DNA of 64,000 nucleotides from Pseudomonas sp. Tri1 (GTDB lineage: Bacteria > Pseudomonadota > Gammaproteobacteria > Pseudomonadales > Pseudomonadaceae), in assembly GCF_017968885.1 (NCBI RefSeq), contig NZ_CP072913.1, positions 3,952,001 through 4,016,000 on the forward strand, written 5' to 3'. Of the stretch, positions 17,401 to 25,747 are shown piece by piece. A program made the translations under genes and the position numbers. The number at the start of each line of letters is the position of its first letter. Positions within the stretch are counted from its first letter, which is position 1. Below the pieces are notes generated by a model. It worked only from the letters and a program-made list of their open reading frames with translations, was not told where the DNA came from and did no database searches.

Positions 17401-19149
17401 TATCATGCACAGGAAGCCGATAAGCTAAGGGCCGTACAAATTGCCCAGGAAGTCATGAGCAGAACTCAGGAAGGCGACTTTACCGAGGAACAACGTGCGG
17501 CAAAACGTGCGCAGTTTTATGAATTGCTCCAGGACCAGACTGACGACTATCTGCGGCTGCTGAACAAAGCAACGGAATATGCCAGCCTTGACATGACATT
17601 GCCCCCGGAAATGCTTCGCGCCCTGATGGAAAACGTGGTCAACAACGCCCGTAAGGCCTTCCTGGTCGACGAGTTGGATTTAGTGGCCCTGGATACAGTG
17701 AACATCCAATTCATGAAAGATGGACCGGCATTGAAGGAGGCTGTCGCCAACGATGTCTCAGGCTACTTCAAATTCCTCGATACATTGAGTGGCATCCACG
17801 ATCGCATGATCCATTGGCTGGAGCTCAAGGAACGCCACCTGGACACTCTATTGAACCTGGACGCAGAGGGCGCGCAGGTGTACGAACGCCTGACCAGGGA
17901 TCGGCAGGAAAGAACGGCACTGGCGACCAAAGCCGTGCAGTTACCCGTACTCGCAGCGCTGATGATCAAGGACCCCGAGTCTGACCTTCCCGCCAGCTTG
18001 CATAAGCTCATCACGCCATTGATGGAACAGGCTCGCTCGCACTCCGACCTGGGTACCTACGATCTGAGCCCCTCGGACCAACTTGCGGTACTGGAAAGCC
18101 TGACCGAACATTACGGCGCGGCATTAGACGCCATGCAGGGCTTGCAAGCCTTGCATGCCAGCGACATCGAAACGTCCTATTTTCGCCGGCTGTTCAGGCT
18201 GGTGGAAAACCTCTACGACGACGCCTCAAAAAAACTCGCCGCAGAAATCAAACCTGAGCCGCGCCCCCGTGAGCGCCCCCCCAAACGCACCCGGGCACCG
18301 AGCGGACGCCCGCAAAAAAAGGTGATCAAGACTCGCAAGCGCGGCGTCTTGATCGGTGATCTGAAGCCGGCCGGCACCACCTTGCCGATTGAAGTCGTCG
18401 AACTGCGCTCCGAAGTCGATAACGAGTTGTTAGCCACCTATTCGCAACATGATGACGTCTGGGACGTGGTGGAAGTACAGCGACCGGCGCCTGCGCCCCG
18501 CACCCGATCAGTCAAAGCGATCAAGGCTGACGCACGCAAGCTGCTCGGGCAATTGGACAACAGTTTGCTGAGTGCCGAGCGTTACAAAAACCAATGCCGC
18601 TTTCCTGCGGAAATAGAGGAGATCATGAACAATGAGGCGAGTCGCTACCGCAACCTCGTGGAAGAACTCGAAAGAACCTTAACCGCCTCGAAAACACCGC
18701 GAACGGCAGCAGAGCAAAAACTGACCGATCAACTCTCGGACGCGGTCTCCCGCCTGACCACCCTGGGCAGCGAACTGCGCACCGAGTTGAGCTTGAAATT
18801 ACCCCCCACCGACAGCAACCTTCGGCACCTGTTCGAAAAGGACCTGATCCAAGTCGCACGGCTCGGAGAACGCACGGCCTTGAAGGGAGAGCGCAAGGAT
18901 TTCCTCCAGGAATACGCCATCAACGACCGTGACGGTTGGCCGCTCTGGTACGCGCACTTTCATTACGAGACGGCCGACACGCCGAAAGCGGACTATAGCG
19001 TTGCGCATTTGAAAACCAAGGAGCAACGCCGGGAGCATTACCACTCGATGCTGGCCAAGGCGAAGAGCCCTTATGCAGTGGTGAATGTACATCGAGGGCA
19101 GATCGGCAGGCCGTTGGCACAGAGCAAGTTCTTGCCGTTGGCGCCTTGA
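14470..19149 (+). CDS. Giant toxin-like protein (DUF6543 / dermonecrotic-toxin-like)
   Basis: A 1559-residue protein without signal peptide. The N-terminal half (VAQRMLEQAIKEKYPTL, LTELAIHNLVARPSANLVLS, TPRYLQQ-like segments) resembles the DUF6543 region shared by large Pseudomonas toxin or effector proteins. A hydrophobic stretch at about 718-755 (LLFNTLLMPLLRGPVMAAAW) could insert into membranes. At about 886-960 there are beta-rich repeats (GLYVIQNKWHALVEDKLYRI, GNWSLDLRLRLRGG). A helical region, a very basic linker at about 1263-1290 (RERPPKRTRAPSGRPQKKV) and a C-terminal domain with DGWPLWYAHFHYE follow. AAGGGA precedes the ATG. No immunity or secretion gene is adjacent; catalytic activity is unknown. 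Confidence 0.7.
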   Translation: MTAPAPANTLPALAHSVSLQFASRPTFEEVAQRMLEQAIKEKYPTLTFDLSKTKLATPDPASRSFTLQPFMPRVLDYLAVGTPLDFTERGGRRCFLSDTPPRELSPEDGKLDIKVIEKLLLELPWTVPIGLEDALTRYWNAGIDSISRWRWLSDALKNTLSIRRLQQPDLTDPVREALDQIVRWPDREQRFRRSNLSPVYAYSLETKVTRDGSSSVLIGSDMLLTYSKNGATVFLLCSPGGTVQPFESLEAFNSHWGARIASRYVVDTLTCQRNEISGNAFDTQAAMLLEQQLADLNAVQLPARIGLPDLSTLYQELSDPARYLLDAPRLTPETAARIEPLLPDWLKQASIVDQTKFQHYSLTLASAKKRHQGRTFLSDTEDIKAFAADALLKQMQQTNDSAPDKVQASQYQPDDVELTFSVAAGFPATVGIIEKRKMSLTELAIHNLVARPSANLVLSHRLGLTLPRWLTPDFITRKNGLIEQVDIGTTYPRYLQQRLLDDVPQAQERQRIFAEQIPAQLSLEALQQMLNNENGVTRQGLGLVEALLNPDANSQQLSGQSVVIRHLALLRKPEAHPDIASNMFIIEPEDAQTGPHLLYRPLYAPSLQEFPTRQALLQAIAAPGDLQKSILTWLSDAARPIYANGGFQEPHIVRFFQGDEFDVPEKPAPATLAIDSVNDELRQFLRNGELMQYLYGSNAQALVSQADHDSVSNSESRWAVLLEGGSLLFNTLLMPLLRGPVMAAAWLWSLMASASRDIPALSSEDPVTRELAAVDLLLNLGMLAHQFPAISAPPHAPLPEALKEQAMRAPAPRVIPEQWPAPAPPRILEGPVGLPGEHLQGASRHLDLSFASAGQRLTPEQRNRLQRLQVPRPTSMPEPIKYGPYTGLYVIQNKWHALVEDKLYRISPEPGGNTVIIDPQAPRDPARNGPVLKTDTQGNWSLDLRLRLRGGMPPKRVAELRKLRAQRGAELTRELANYHAQEADKLRAVQIAQEVMSRTQEGDFTEEQRAAKRAQFYELLQDQTDDYLRLLNKATEYASLDMTLPPEMLRALMENVVNNARKAFLVDELDLVALDTVNIQFMKDGPALKEAVANDVSGYFKFLDTLSGIHDRMIHWLELKERHLDTLLNLDAEGAQVYERLTRDRQERTALATKAVQLPVLAALMIKDPESDLPASLHKLITPLMEQARSHSDLGTYDLSPSDQLAVLESLTEHYGAALDAMQGLQALHASDIETSYFRRLFRLVENLYDDASKKLAAEIKPEPRPRERPPKRTRAPSGRPQKKVIKTRKRGVLIGDLKPAGTTLPIEVVELRSEVDNELLATYSQHDDVWDVVEVQRPAPAPRTRSVKAIKADARKLLGQLDNSLLSAERYKNQCRFPAEIEEIMNNEASRYRNLVEELERTLTASKTPRTAAEQKLTDQLSDAVSRLTTLGSELRTELSLKLPPTDSNLRHLFEKDLIQVARLGERTALKGERKDFLQEYAINDRDGWPLWYAHFHYETADTPKADYSVAHLKTKEQRREHYHSMLAKAKSPYAVVNVHRGQIGRPLAQSKFLPLAP

Positions 19150-19178
19150 TCACTGCGCAAGGAAGCGCAAGGTAGCCC

Positions 19179-19210
19179 CTGTGGCGAGGGGATTTATCCC
19201 CTCGCCACAG
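19179..19210. repeat. Perfect hairpin repeat (CTGTGGCGAGGGGAT type)
   Basis: CTGTGGCGAGGGGAT-TT-ATCCCCTCGCCACAG has a perfect 15-bp stem. It lies in the 86-base gap between convergent genes (giant protein and RND exporter) and can serve as a bidirectional terminator. A second, slightly degenerate copy is at 32596-32631, so it is a dispersed repeat family. Confidence 0.85.
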
Positions 19211-19235
19211 TTGAGTGTGCACTTTAGGCAAAGGG

Positions 19236-21611
19236 TCAGTGCGCAAACAACGAATTACCCTTCTGCCCCGCCAGCTTCTCCGGCTTGATCAGGAACCGCG
19301 CCAACGCCGGCAGCAGCCACAACGCACCGAACATGTTCCATAGCAACATGAAGGTCAGCATCAGCCCCATGTCGGCCTGGAACTTGATGGCCGAGAAGAT
19401 CCAGGTGCACACGCCGATGGCCAGGCACAGGCCAGTGAACAGCACGGCTTTGCCGGTGGATTTGAGCGTCTGGTAGTACGCCTCCTGCAACGGCAATCCG
19501 GCACGCAGGAAGCTTTCCAGGCGGCTGTAGATGTAGATGCCATAATCCACGCCAATCCCCACGCCAAGCGCCACCACCGGCAGGGTCGCGACCTTCACGC
19601 CAATGCCCATGAACGCCATGAGGGCGTTGCCCAGCACCGAGGTCAGCACCAGCGGTAGCACGATGCACAGCGTCGCCGCCCAGGAACGGAAGGTGATCAT
19701 GCACATGGTCGCCACGCAGATGTACACCAGGATCAGGATGGTCAGTTCCGACTCCTTGATCACTTCGTTGGTGGCCGCTTCGATGCCAGCGTTACCGGCA
19801 GCCAGGATGAACTCCAGGCCGTCGCGGTTGTTTTCCTTGGCAAAGTCCTGCACCGCCTTCACCGCCCGGTCCAGGGTCTCGGCCTTGTGGTCATTGAGGA
19901 ACACCAGCACCGGCGCCAGGGAGCAGCTGTTGTTGTACAGGCCATCGGCCCGGGCAATGGAGTTGTTCAGCACGTCAGGGTTGCGCGATAGGGTTTCCCA
20001 TTTCAGGTTGCCCTCGTTCATGCCCTTGATCATTTGCTTGGACACCGTCACCAGGGAAATCGCCGACTGCACGCCCTCGGTGTTCTGCATCTTCCACATC
20101 AGCTCGTCGATGGGCGCCATGGCTTCATAGCGCGAGCAGCCCTCGGCCTTGGTCTTGACCATCACCACCAGAACATCGGAGCTGGTGGAGTAATTGCTGA
20201 TGATGAAGTTGTTGTCCTGGTTATAGCGCGAGTCGGGGCGCAATTCCGGCGCGCCCTGGTCGAGGTCGCCGATCTTCAGGTTCTGGCTGTACCAGAGGCC
20301 ACCGCCGAAGGCAATCACCGCCAAGGCAATGGAGACCGGCGCGACCTTGGCGCTGGCGAAATTCGACAACGTGCGCCAGAACGGATGCTCGCGAGTCGCG
20401 TCTTTCTTGCTGCGCTCGACCGCACGCTTGCTGATACCGGCGTAGGAGATCGCCACCGGCAGCAGGATCAGGTTGGTGAACACGATCACCGCCACGCCGA
20501 TGGAGGCGCCGATGGCCAGTTCGCGGATCACACCGATGTCGATGATCAGCAAGGTGATGAAGCCCACGGCGTCCGCCAGGATCGCGATCATCCCCGGCAG
20601 GAACAGCTGCCGGAAGGTGCGCCGCGCCGCGGTCAGGGCGTTGTCCGCCTCGCTGGACTGCAAGGCGATGCCGTTGATTTTCTGCACGCCGTGGGAAATG
20701 CCGATGGCGAAGATCAGGAACGGTACCAGCATCGAGTACGGATCGAGGCCGAAACCGGCCGCATGCATCAGCCCCAGTTGCCAGACCACTGCCACCAGGG
20801 TGGTGGTCAACACCGCAACGGTGCTGCGCATGCAGTTGGTGAACCAGTACAACAGGATCAGGGTAATGACGAAGGCCACGCCGAAGAACAGCACCACCAT
20901 GATCAGGCCGTCGATCAGGTCGCCGACCTTCTTGGCAAAACCGACAATGTGGATCTGCACATTGGGGTTCTGCGCTTCGAACTTGTTGCGGATCTTGTCT
21001 TCAAGCTCGTGGGAAAATTTCTGGTAATCCAGGGCAAGCAACTTGCCCTGGTCCTGCGGGTCCGGGTAGGACTCCAACAGCGGGATGTCGACGATGCTCG
21101 ATTTGAAATCGTTGGCCACCAGGCGTCCGACCTGGCCGGACTTGAGCACGTTGTTGCGCAACAGGTCGAGGCTGTCGGCCGAGCCGTTATAGCTCTGGGG
21201 GATCACCTCGCCGCCAGCAAAGCCCTCCTCCGTCACTTCGGTCCAGCGCACGCTCGGGCTCCACAGCGACTTGAGCCCGGAGCGGTCGACGCCGGAGATG
21301 TAGAAGACCTCGTCGTGGATCTGGCGCAGGGTCTCCATGTATTCCTTGGAGAAGATGTCACCGTTGGTGGCTTCCACGGAAATCCGCACCGTGTTGCCCA
21401 GGTTCGCCAGGTCATTGCGGTGCTCGAGCATCTTCTGGATGAATGGGTGCTCGAGGGGGATCATTTTTTCGAAACTGGTGGACGGCCGGATCAGCGTGGC
21501 CTGCCAGAACAGGAAAATGCTGACCAGCAGGCAAATGATGATCACTGCCGGGCGGTTGTTGAAAATCAGGCGTTCGAGGAACGTCGCCTTGTCTTGATGA
21601 TGACTGCTCAT
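19236..21611 (-). CDS. RND/MMPL-superfamily exporter
   Basis: A 791-residue inner-membrane transporter with the duplicated RND layout. TM1 near residue 22 is followed by a large periplasmic loop, a TM2-6 block (LIMVVLFFGVAFVITLILLY, FLIFAIGISHGVQKINGIAL, FLPGMIAILADAVGFITLLI), a second loop and a second block (MCMITFRSWAATLCIVLPLV, VVALGVGIGVDYGIYIYSRL). It lacks the extra length of HAE1 drug pumps (~1030 aa) and fits the hydrophobe/lipid exporter branch (MMPL type). It follows the YCF48-like gene by 43 bases in one operon. The substrate is unknown; relatives are linked to lipid, hopanoid or steroid traffic (inference). Confidence 0.88.
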   Translation of the reverse strand: MSSHHQDKATFLERLIFNNRPAVIIICLLVSIFLFWQATLIRPSTSFEKMIPLEHPFIQKMLEHRNDLANLGNTVRISVEATNGDIFSKEYMETLRQIHDEVFYISGVDRSGLKSLWSPSVRWTEVTEEGFAGGEVIPQSYNGSADSLDLLRNNVLKSGQVGRLVANDFKSSIVDIPLLESYPDPQDQGKLLALDYQKFSHELEDKIRNKFEAQNPNVQIHIVGFAKKVGDLIDGLIMVVLFFGVAFVITLILLYWFTNCMRSTVAVLTTTLVAVVWQLGLMHAAGFGLDPYSMLVPFLIFAIGISHGVQKINGIALQSSEADNALTAARRTFRQLFLPGMIAILADAVGFITLLIIDIGVIRELAIGASIGVAVIVFTNLILLPVAISYAGISKRAVERSKKDATREHPFWRTLSNFASAKVAPVSIALAVIAFGGGLWYSQNLKIGDLDQGAPELRPDSRYNQDNNFIISNYSTSSDVLVVMVKTKAEGCSRYEAMAPIDELMWKMQNTEGVQSAISLVTVSKQMIKGMNEGNLKWETLSRNPDVLNNSIARADGLYNNSCSLAPVLVFLNDHKAETLDRAVKAVQDFAKENNRDGLEFILAAGNAGIEAATNEVIKESELTILILVYICVATMCMITFRSWAATLCIVLPLVLTSVLGNALMAFMGIGVKVATLPVVALGVGIGVDYGIYIYSRLESFLRAGLPLQEAYYQTLKSTGKAVLFTGLCLAIGVCTWIFSAIKFQADMGLMLTFMLLWNMFGALWLLPALARFLIKPEKLAGQKGNSLFAH

Positions 21612-21654
21612 GGGGTCCGCCTTGTTGTTTTTATGCCCGTCTTGCAGGCGTGAC

Positions 21655-22707
21655 TCATTTGCTCAGTTCGGCGCCGGTGGACGTGGTGGCGCGCACGCCC
21701 CCTTGCCCCGCCAGGATCAGGTTGCCGTTGCCCGCTGCGGTGACGGCTGCCACGGAAATCCGATCCGGGCGGTTGAATACGCTGAACGTCACGCCGTCAT
21801 CGGTACTGCGCACCACGCTGCCACCGTTGCCGACAATCACGATGGAACCGTCCGGCAATAACGTGGCCCCTGAAAGACCGAACTCCAGGGCGCCCCGAGC
21901 GGCCTTGAGCTCGACCTGTTCCCAGGTGCTGCCGAAGTCAGTGGAGCGATAAAGGTTGCCGCGCAGGCCGTAGGCCAACAGCGTCGAGGGTTCGGCGGTG
22001 CCAATGACACCGAACAGCGAACCTTCGTACGGGCCTTCGACCTTTTCCCAGGTCTGGCCCCAGTCGGCGGAGCGGAACATGCTGCCGGCCTCGCCAACGA
22101 TGAACAGCCCGCTGTCTTTCACGGCGGCGATCGCGTTGAGGTGGAACTGGTCTTCGTTGTCGAGGCGGTCGCTGGCGTCTTCCCAGTGCTTGCCGCCATC
22201 GGTGGTTTCGAGCAGCGCGCCGTAGGCACCCACGGCAAAACCGTTGCTGGCGTCCTTGAACCAGACATCCAGCAGCGGCGATTCACGGGCGAGGTCTTCG
22301 AATTGCTTGGTCCAGGTGCTGCCACCGTCGTCACTGGCGAGGATCTGTGCGTCATGCCCCACGGCCCAGCCGTGTTTGTCATCGACGAAAAATACTGCGG
22401 TGAGCAGTTGGCGAGTCGGCACCTTGGCCTGGGACCAGGACTTGCCCTGGTCGTCGGAATAGACAATGTGCCCGCGATCACCGACCGCCACCAGGCGCTG
22501 GCCGGCGTGGACCACATCGAGCATCAGGGTCTTGCTGGCCTTGGCCGATTCGACGGCGTAGATGACATCGGACGTCGAGGCCGCAACGGCCATCACCGGC
22601 GCCGACAACACAGCAGAGCCCAGCAGCGAGAGCACCGCAGCCAGCAACGCGACTCGGCGCAGCACCGGCGGGCGACAACAGCCCACAGCCATGACAGGCT
22701 CATTCAT
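21655..22707 (-). CDS. YCF48-like beta-propeller exported protein
   Basis: The 350-residue protein begins at the ATG after GGGGGAAAGG and has a signal anchor or signal peptide (VLRRVALLAAVLSLLGSAVL). It then has repeated BNR/YCF48 blades: GHIVYSDDQGKSWSQAKVP, AQILASDDGGSTWTKQFED, GALLETTDGGKHWEDAS, GSMFRSADWGQTWEKVEGP, GNLYRSTDFGSTWEQVEL and GSVVRSTDDGVTFSVFN. The plant/cyanobacterial namesake assists photosystem II, but in pseudomonads the protein accompanies RND exporters, often with DUF1302/DUF1329 genes, which are missing here. A role as periplasmic partner of the exporter is inferred. Confidence 0.83.
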   Translation of the reverse strand: MNEPVMAVGCCRPPVLRRVALLAAVLSLLGSAVLSAPVMAVAASTSDVIYAVESAKASKTLMLDVVHAGQRLVAVGDRGHIVYSDDQGKSWSQAKVPTRQLLTAVFFVDDKHGWAVGHDAQILASDDGGSTWTKQFEDLARESPLLDVWFKDASNGFAVGAYGALLETTDGGKHWEDASDRLDNEDQFHLNAIAAVKDSGLFIVGEAGSMFRSADWGQTWEKVEGPYEGSLFGVIGTAEPSTLLAYGLRGNLYRSTDFGSTWEQVELKAARGALEFGLSGATLLPDGSIVIVGNGGSVVRSTDDGVTFSVFNRPDRISVAAVTAAGNGNLILAGQGGVRATTSTGAELSK

Positions 22708-22972
22708 AGACCTTTCCCCCATTATTATTGTGCGGTCATTCAACCTTTCAGGGCGCCGTAAGCGGGCTCATCAGGGTTGCCGTTTCTGGAGCATAGTCCT
22801 GAAACCTGCAATCTAGAGCCACTTCGGAAGCTGACCTATCCTATCGGGCTTTCGAAAGGTCTGACAATCGACGCCACGTTATCTTTTGTTAACCGGGAGG
22901 GTTGGCGCAGGGGGTGAATGGCAGGGTATTCGGTGGCGTGATGGCTGAGTAACTATAGCGGTGAAGCATACT

Positions 22973-23003
22973 GATCGTTCCCACGCTCTGCGTGGGAACG
23001 ATC
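22973..23003. repeat. Perfect palindrome GATCGTTCCCACGC
   Basis: GATCGTTCCCACGC and GCGTGGGAACGATC form a 14-bp perfect stem around TCT. It is the cleanest copy of the second repeat family (also at 4966 and 42320). It lies downstream of pepN and may help terminate it. Confidence 0.85.
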
Positions 23004-23011
23004 AGCAATCC

Positions 23012-23036
23012 CTGTGGGAGCGAGCTTGCTCGCGAT
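23012..23036. repeat. Single REP copy downstream of pepN
   Basis: CTGTGGGAGCGAGCTTGCTC continuing to CGCGAT, a solitary member of the main REP family beside the 22973 palindrome. No inverted partner is visible nearby. Confidence 0.9.
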
Positions 23037-23076
23037 GAAGACACCGCGGTCCGCCAGGCAGACCGCGGCATCAAGA

Positions 23077-25734
23077 TCACGCCAGACTCTTGCTCACCAC
23101 CTCGAACACATCGGCGGAGAGCGCGCCGGACGCCAGGATGCGTTCCAGTTCGGCTTTCATCAGCGCCTGGCGGGCGCTGTCGTATTTGCGCCAGCGAGTC
23201 AGCGGGGCCAGTTGTCGCGAGGCGATCTGCGGGTTGAAGCCGTTGAGCTGGATCACCAGGTCCGCCAGGAAGCGATAACCCGAACCGTCGGCGGCGTGGA
23301 AGTTGATCAGGTTCTGCCCGGCGAACGCACCGACCAGCGCGCGCACCTTGTTCGGGTTCTTGATATTGAACGCCGGATGCTCCATCAGCGCCTTGACCCG
23401 CGCCAGGCCACCGGGCAACGGGCTGCCGGCCTGGACGCTGAACCATTGGTCCATGACCAGTGGGTTGCCCTTGAAGTTTTCCGCAAACACTTCCAGGGCC
23501 TTGGCCTTCTCGGCCTCGAACGGCGAATTGACCAGCACCGCCAGCGCCGTGAGGCGCTCAGTCATGTTGTCAGCCGTGTCGAACTGCTCCAGGGTCGCGC
23601 TCAGCACTTCAGGCTTGTCGGTGAGCATCAGGTACGACAGCGCGATGTTCTGCAATGCACGACGGGCGAAATGCTCGGCCTCGGCCACATACGGCGTGCG
23701 TTTGGACAGGTCGCGGTTGGCTTCATAGCGCAGCCACAGGGCTTCGAACAGGTTCTCGGCCAACTGCTGGCGGGCGAATTCACGAGCGGCATGGATCGCC
23801 TCGACGTCAGCCACTTCGCTGATTTCGGTCAGATACGCCTCGCCTGGCAGCGAGAGCATTTCGGCGACCATGGCCTGGTCCAGGGATTCGTCCGACAGCA
23901 CCGTGCGCAAGGCGCTGACCAGGCGAGGATCCAGCGTCAGGCTCGCCCCCTTCTGATGCTGGGCGATCAGATCCTGCAACACCTGCACCGACAATTGCTG
24001 TCCGGCATCCCAGCGATTGAAACCGTCGCTGTCGTGCTGCATCAGGAACATCAACTGGTCGCGGTTGTACGGGAAGCTCAGTTTCACCGGTGCCGAGAAG
24101 CCACGCAGCAGCGATGGCAAGGGTTGTTCGGCGATGTCGACAAAGGTGAAGGTCTGCTCGGCTTCGGTCACCGAGATCACTCGGGATGTGCCGCTTGCGG
24201 CTGTTTCCCCGGCCAGGCGCAGCGGGATTTCAGCGCCCTTGCTGTCGAGCAGGCCCAGTTCCACTGGAATCACGAACGGCAGCTTTTCCTGCTTGTCCGG
24301 GGTCGGCGGGCAACTCTGGCGGAAAGTCAGGCTGTAGGTCTTGGCCGCAGCGTCGTAGGACTCGCTCACCGACAACCGTGGGGTACCGGCCTGGCTGTAC
24401 CAGCGCTTGAACTGAGTCAAGTCGACGCCATTGGCATCCTCCATGGCCTTGATGAAGTCATCACAGGTCACGGCCTGGCCGTCATGGCGTTCGAAGTACA
24501 AATCGCTACCCTTGCGGAACCCCTCAGCCCCCAGCAGGGTGTGGATCATGCCGACCACTTCCGAGCCCTTTTCGTACACGGTCAGGGTGTAGAAGTTGGA
24601 GATCTCGATAAAACTGTCCGGCCGCACCGGGTGGGCCATGGGACCAGCGTCCTCGGCGAACTGGTGGGTGCGCAGGTAAGCCACGTCCTGGATGCGTTTG
24701 ACGGTGGCGGAGTTCATGTCGGCCGAGAACCCGGCATCGCGGAACACCGTAAAACCTTCCTTGAGCGACAGCTGGAACCAGTCGCGGCAGGTCACGCGGT
24801 TGCCTGACCAGTTGTGGAAGTATTCGTGGGCCACGATCGCCTCGACCCGCTGGTGCGCGGCATCGGTGGCGGTCTCGGCGCGGGCCAGCACGGCGCTGGA
24901 GTTGAAGATGTTGAGGCCCTTGTTCTCCATCGCGCCCATATTGAAATCGTTGACCGCAACGATCATGAAGATGTCCAGGTCGTATTCACGCCCATACACT
25001 TCTTCGTCCCAGCGCATCGACTTCTTCAGGCTCGTCATGGCGTGCTGGCATTTGTCGATGTTTTCTGGCTCGACATAGATGCGCAGCGCCACGCTGCGCT
25101 CGCTCAGGGTGGTGAAGGTGTCTTCGACGCACCACAGGTCACCGGCCACCAGGGCAAACAGGTAGGCCGGCTTCTTGAACGGGTCTTCCCAGGTCGCCCA
25201 GTGGCGGCCGTCTTCGCCGGGGCCGCTGGCAATCGGGTTGCCGTTGGACAGCAGCACCGGATAGCTGTGCTGCTCGGCCACCACGGTGGTGGTGAACTTG
25301 CTCATCACGTCCGGGCGGTCGAGGTAATAGGTGATCTTGCGGAAACCTTCGGCCTCGCACTGGGTGCAGAACATGCTGCCGGACTTGTACAGGCCTTCCA
25401 GGGCGGTGTTGGTTTCCGGATGGATCCTGACGGTGGTGTCGACCGTAAAGGCCTGGGCCTTGGGTTGCAGGGTCAGGTGGCTGTCGTCCAGCTGGTAATC
25501 GCCCTGCCCCAGGTCCGCGTCGTCGAGCTTGAGCGAGACCAGCTCCAGGTGCTGGCCATCGAGCACCAGGGGTGGCAGCCCGGCCCCGCGCTCGGGGTTG
25601 CGGCGCATCACCAGTTGCGCATGGACCAGGCTGTGGTCCTCGAACAACTCGAAGGTCAGGTGCGTCTCGTCGATCAGGTATTCGGGGGCCTGATAGTCCT
25701 TCAGGTAGATCATCTTCGGTTGTTCGGTGCGCAT
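23077..25734 (-). CDS. pepN: Aminopeptidase N
   Basis: The 885-residue zinc metallopeptidase removes N-terminal residues from peptides in the cytoplasm. It carries the exopeptidase motif GAMEN (NMGAMENKGLNIF) and the zinc site HEYFHNW near residue 302, with the third ligand Glu in SLKEGF. The N-terminal beta domain and the long C-terminal helical domain are complete, and the length is close to E. coli PepN (870). The start MRTEQPKMIYLKDYQAPEYL follows AAGGACTC. The gene is first read after the DUF2797 gene, 13 bases downstream, and may be co-transcribed with it. Confidence 0.96.
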   Translation of the reverse strand: MRTEQPKMIYLKDYQAPEYLIDETHLTFELFEDHSLVHAQLVMRRNPERGAGLPPLVLDGQHLELVSLKLDDADLGQGDYQLDDSHLTLQPKAQAFTVDTTVRIHPETNTALEGLYKSGSMFCTQCEAEGFRKITYYLDRPDVMSKFTTTVVAEQHSYPVLLSNGNPIASGPGEDGRHWATWEDPFKKPAYLFALVAGDLWCVEDTFTTLSERSVALRIYVEPENIDKCQHAMTSLKKSMRWDEEVYGREYDLDIFMIVAVNDFNMGAMENKGLNIFNSSAVLARAETATDAAHQRVEAIVAHEYFHNWSGNRVTCRDWFQLSLKEGFTVFRDAGFSADMNSATVKRIQDVAYLRTHQFAEDAGPMAHPVRPDSFIEISNFYTLTVYEKGSEVVGMIHTLLGAEGFRKGSDLYFERHDGQAVTCDDFIKAMEDANGVDLTQFKRWYSQAGTPRLSVSESYDAAAKTYSLTFRQSCPPTPDKQEKLPFVIPVELGLLDSKGAEIPLRLAGETAASGTSRVISVTEAEQTFTFVDIAEQPLPSLLRGFSAPVKLSFPYNRDQLMFLMQHDSDGFNRWDAGQQLSVQVLQDLIAQHQKGASLTLDPRLVSALRTVLSDESLDQAMVAEMLSLPGEAYLTEISEVADVEAIHAAREFARQQLAENLFEALWLRYEANRDLSKRTPYVAEAEHFARRALQNIALSYLMLTDKPEVLSATLEQFDTADNMTERLTALAVLVNSPFEAEKAKALEVFAENFKGNPLVMDQWFSVQAGSPLPGGLARVKALMEHPAFNIKNPNKVRALVGAFAGQNLINFHAADGSGYRFLADLVIQLNGFNPQIASRQLAPLTRWRKYDSARQALMKAELERILASGALSADVFEVVSKSLA

Positions 25735-25747
25735 GGGTCGAGTCCTT

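Larger units (their letters stand above)
22708..23076. other. Intergenic region between the YCF48-like gene and pepN
   Basis: No convincing gene lies in these 369 bases. The left part should hold the promoter of the YCF48-RND operon. The right part holds a perfect palindrome (22973-23003) and one REP copy (23012-23036), listed separately. The short frames here lack ribosome sites. Confidence 0.6.

Noticed and set aside
14470..19149. NEL-type ubiquitin ligase assignment for the giant protein
   Set aside because: No leucine-rich repeats and no conserved Cys-containing NEL motif were found; the few cysteines lie in unrelated positions.
20034..21653. A 539-codon plus-strand frame over the RND exporter
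   Set aside because: Antisense shadow of the RND gene, with His/Gln/Asp-rich low-complexity translation and no ribosome site.
22889..23446. A 185-codon minus-strand frame at the end of pepN
   Set aside because: It overlaps pepN in another frame and continues through a REP copy (text IASKLAP-like); no ribosome site.
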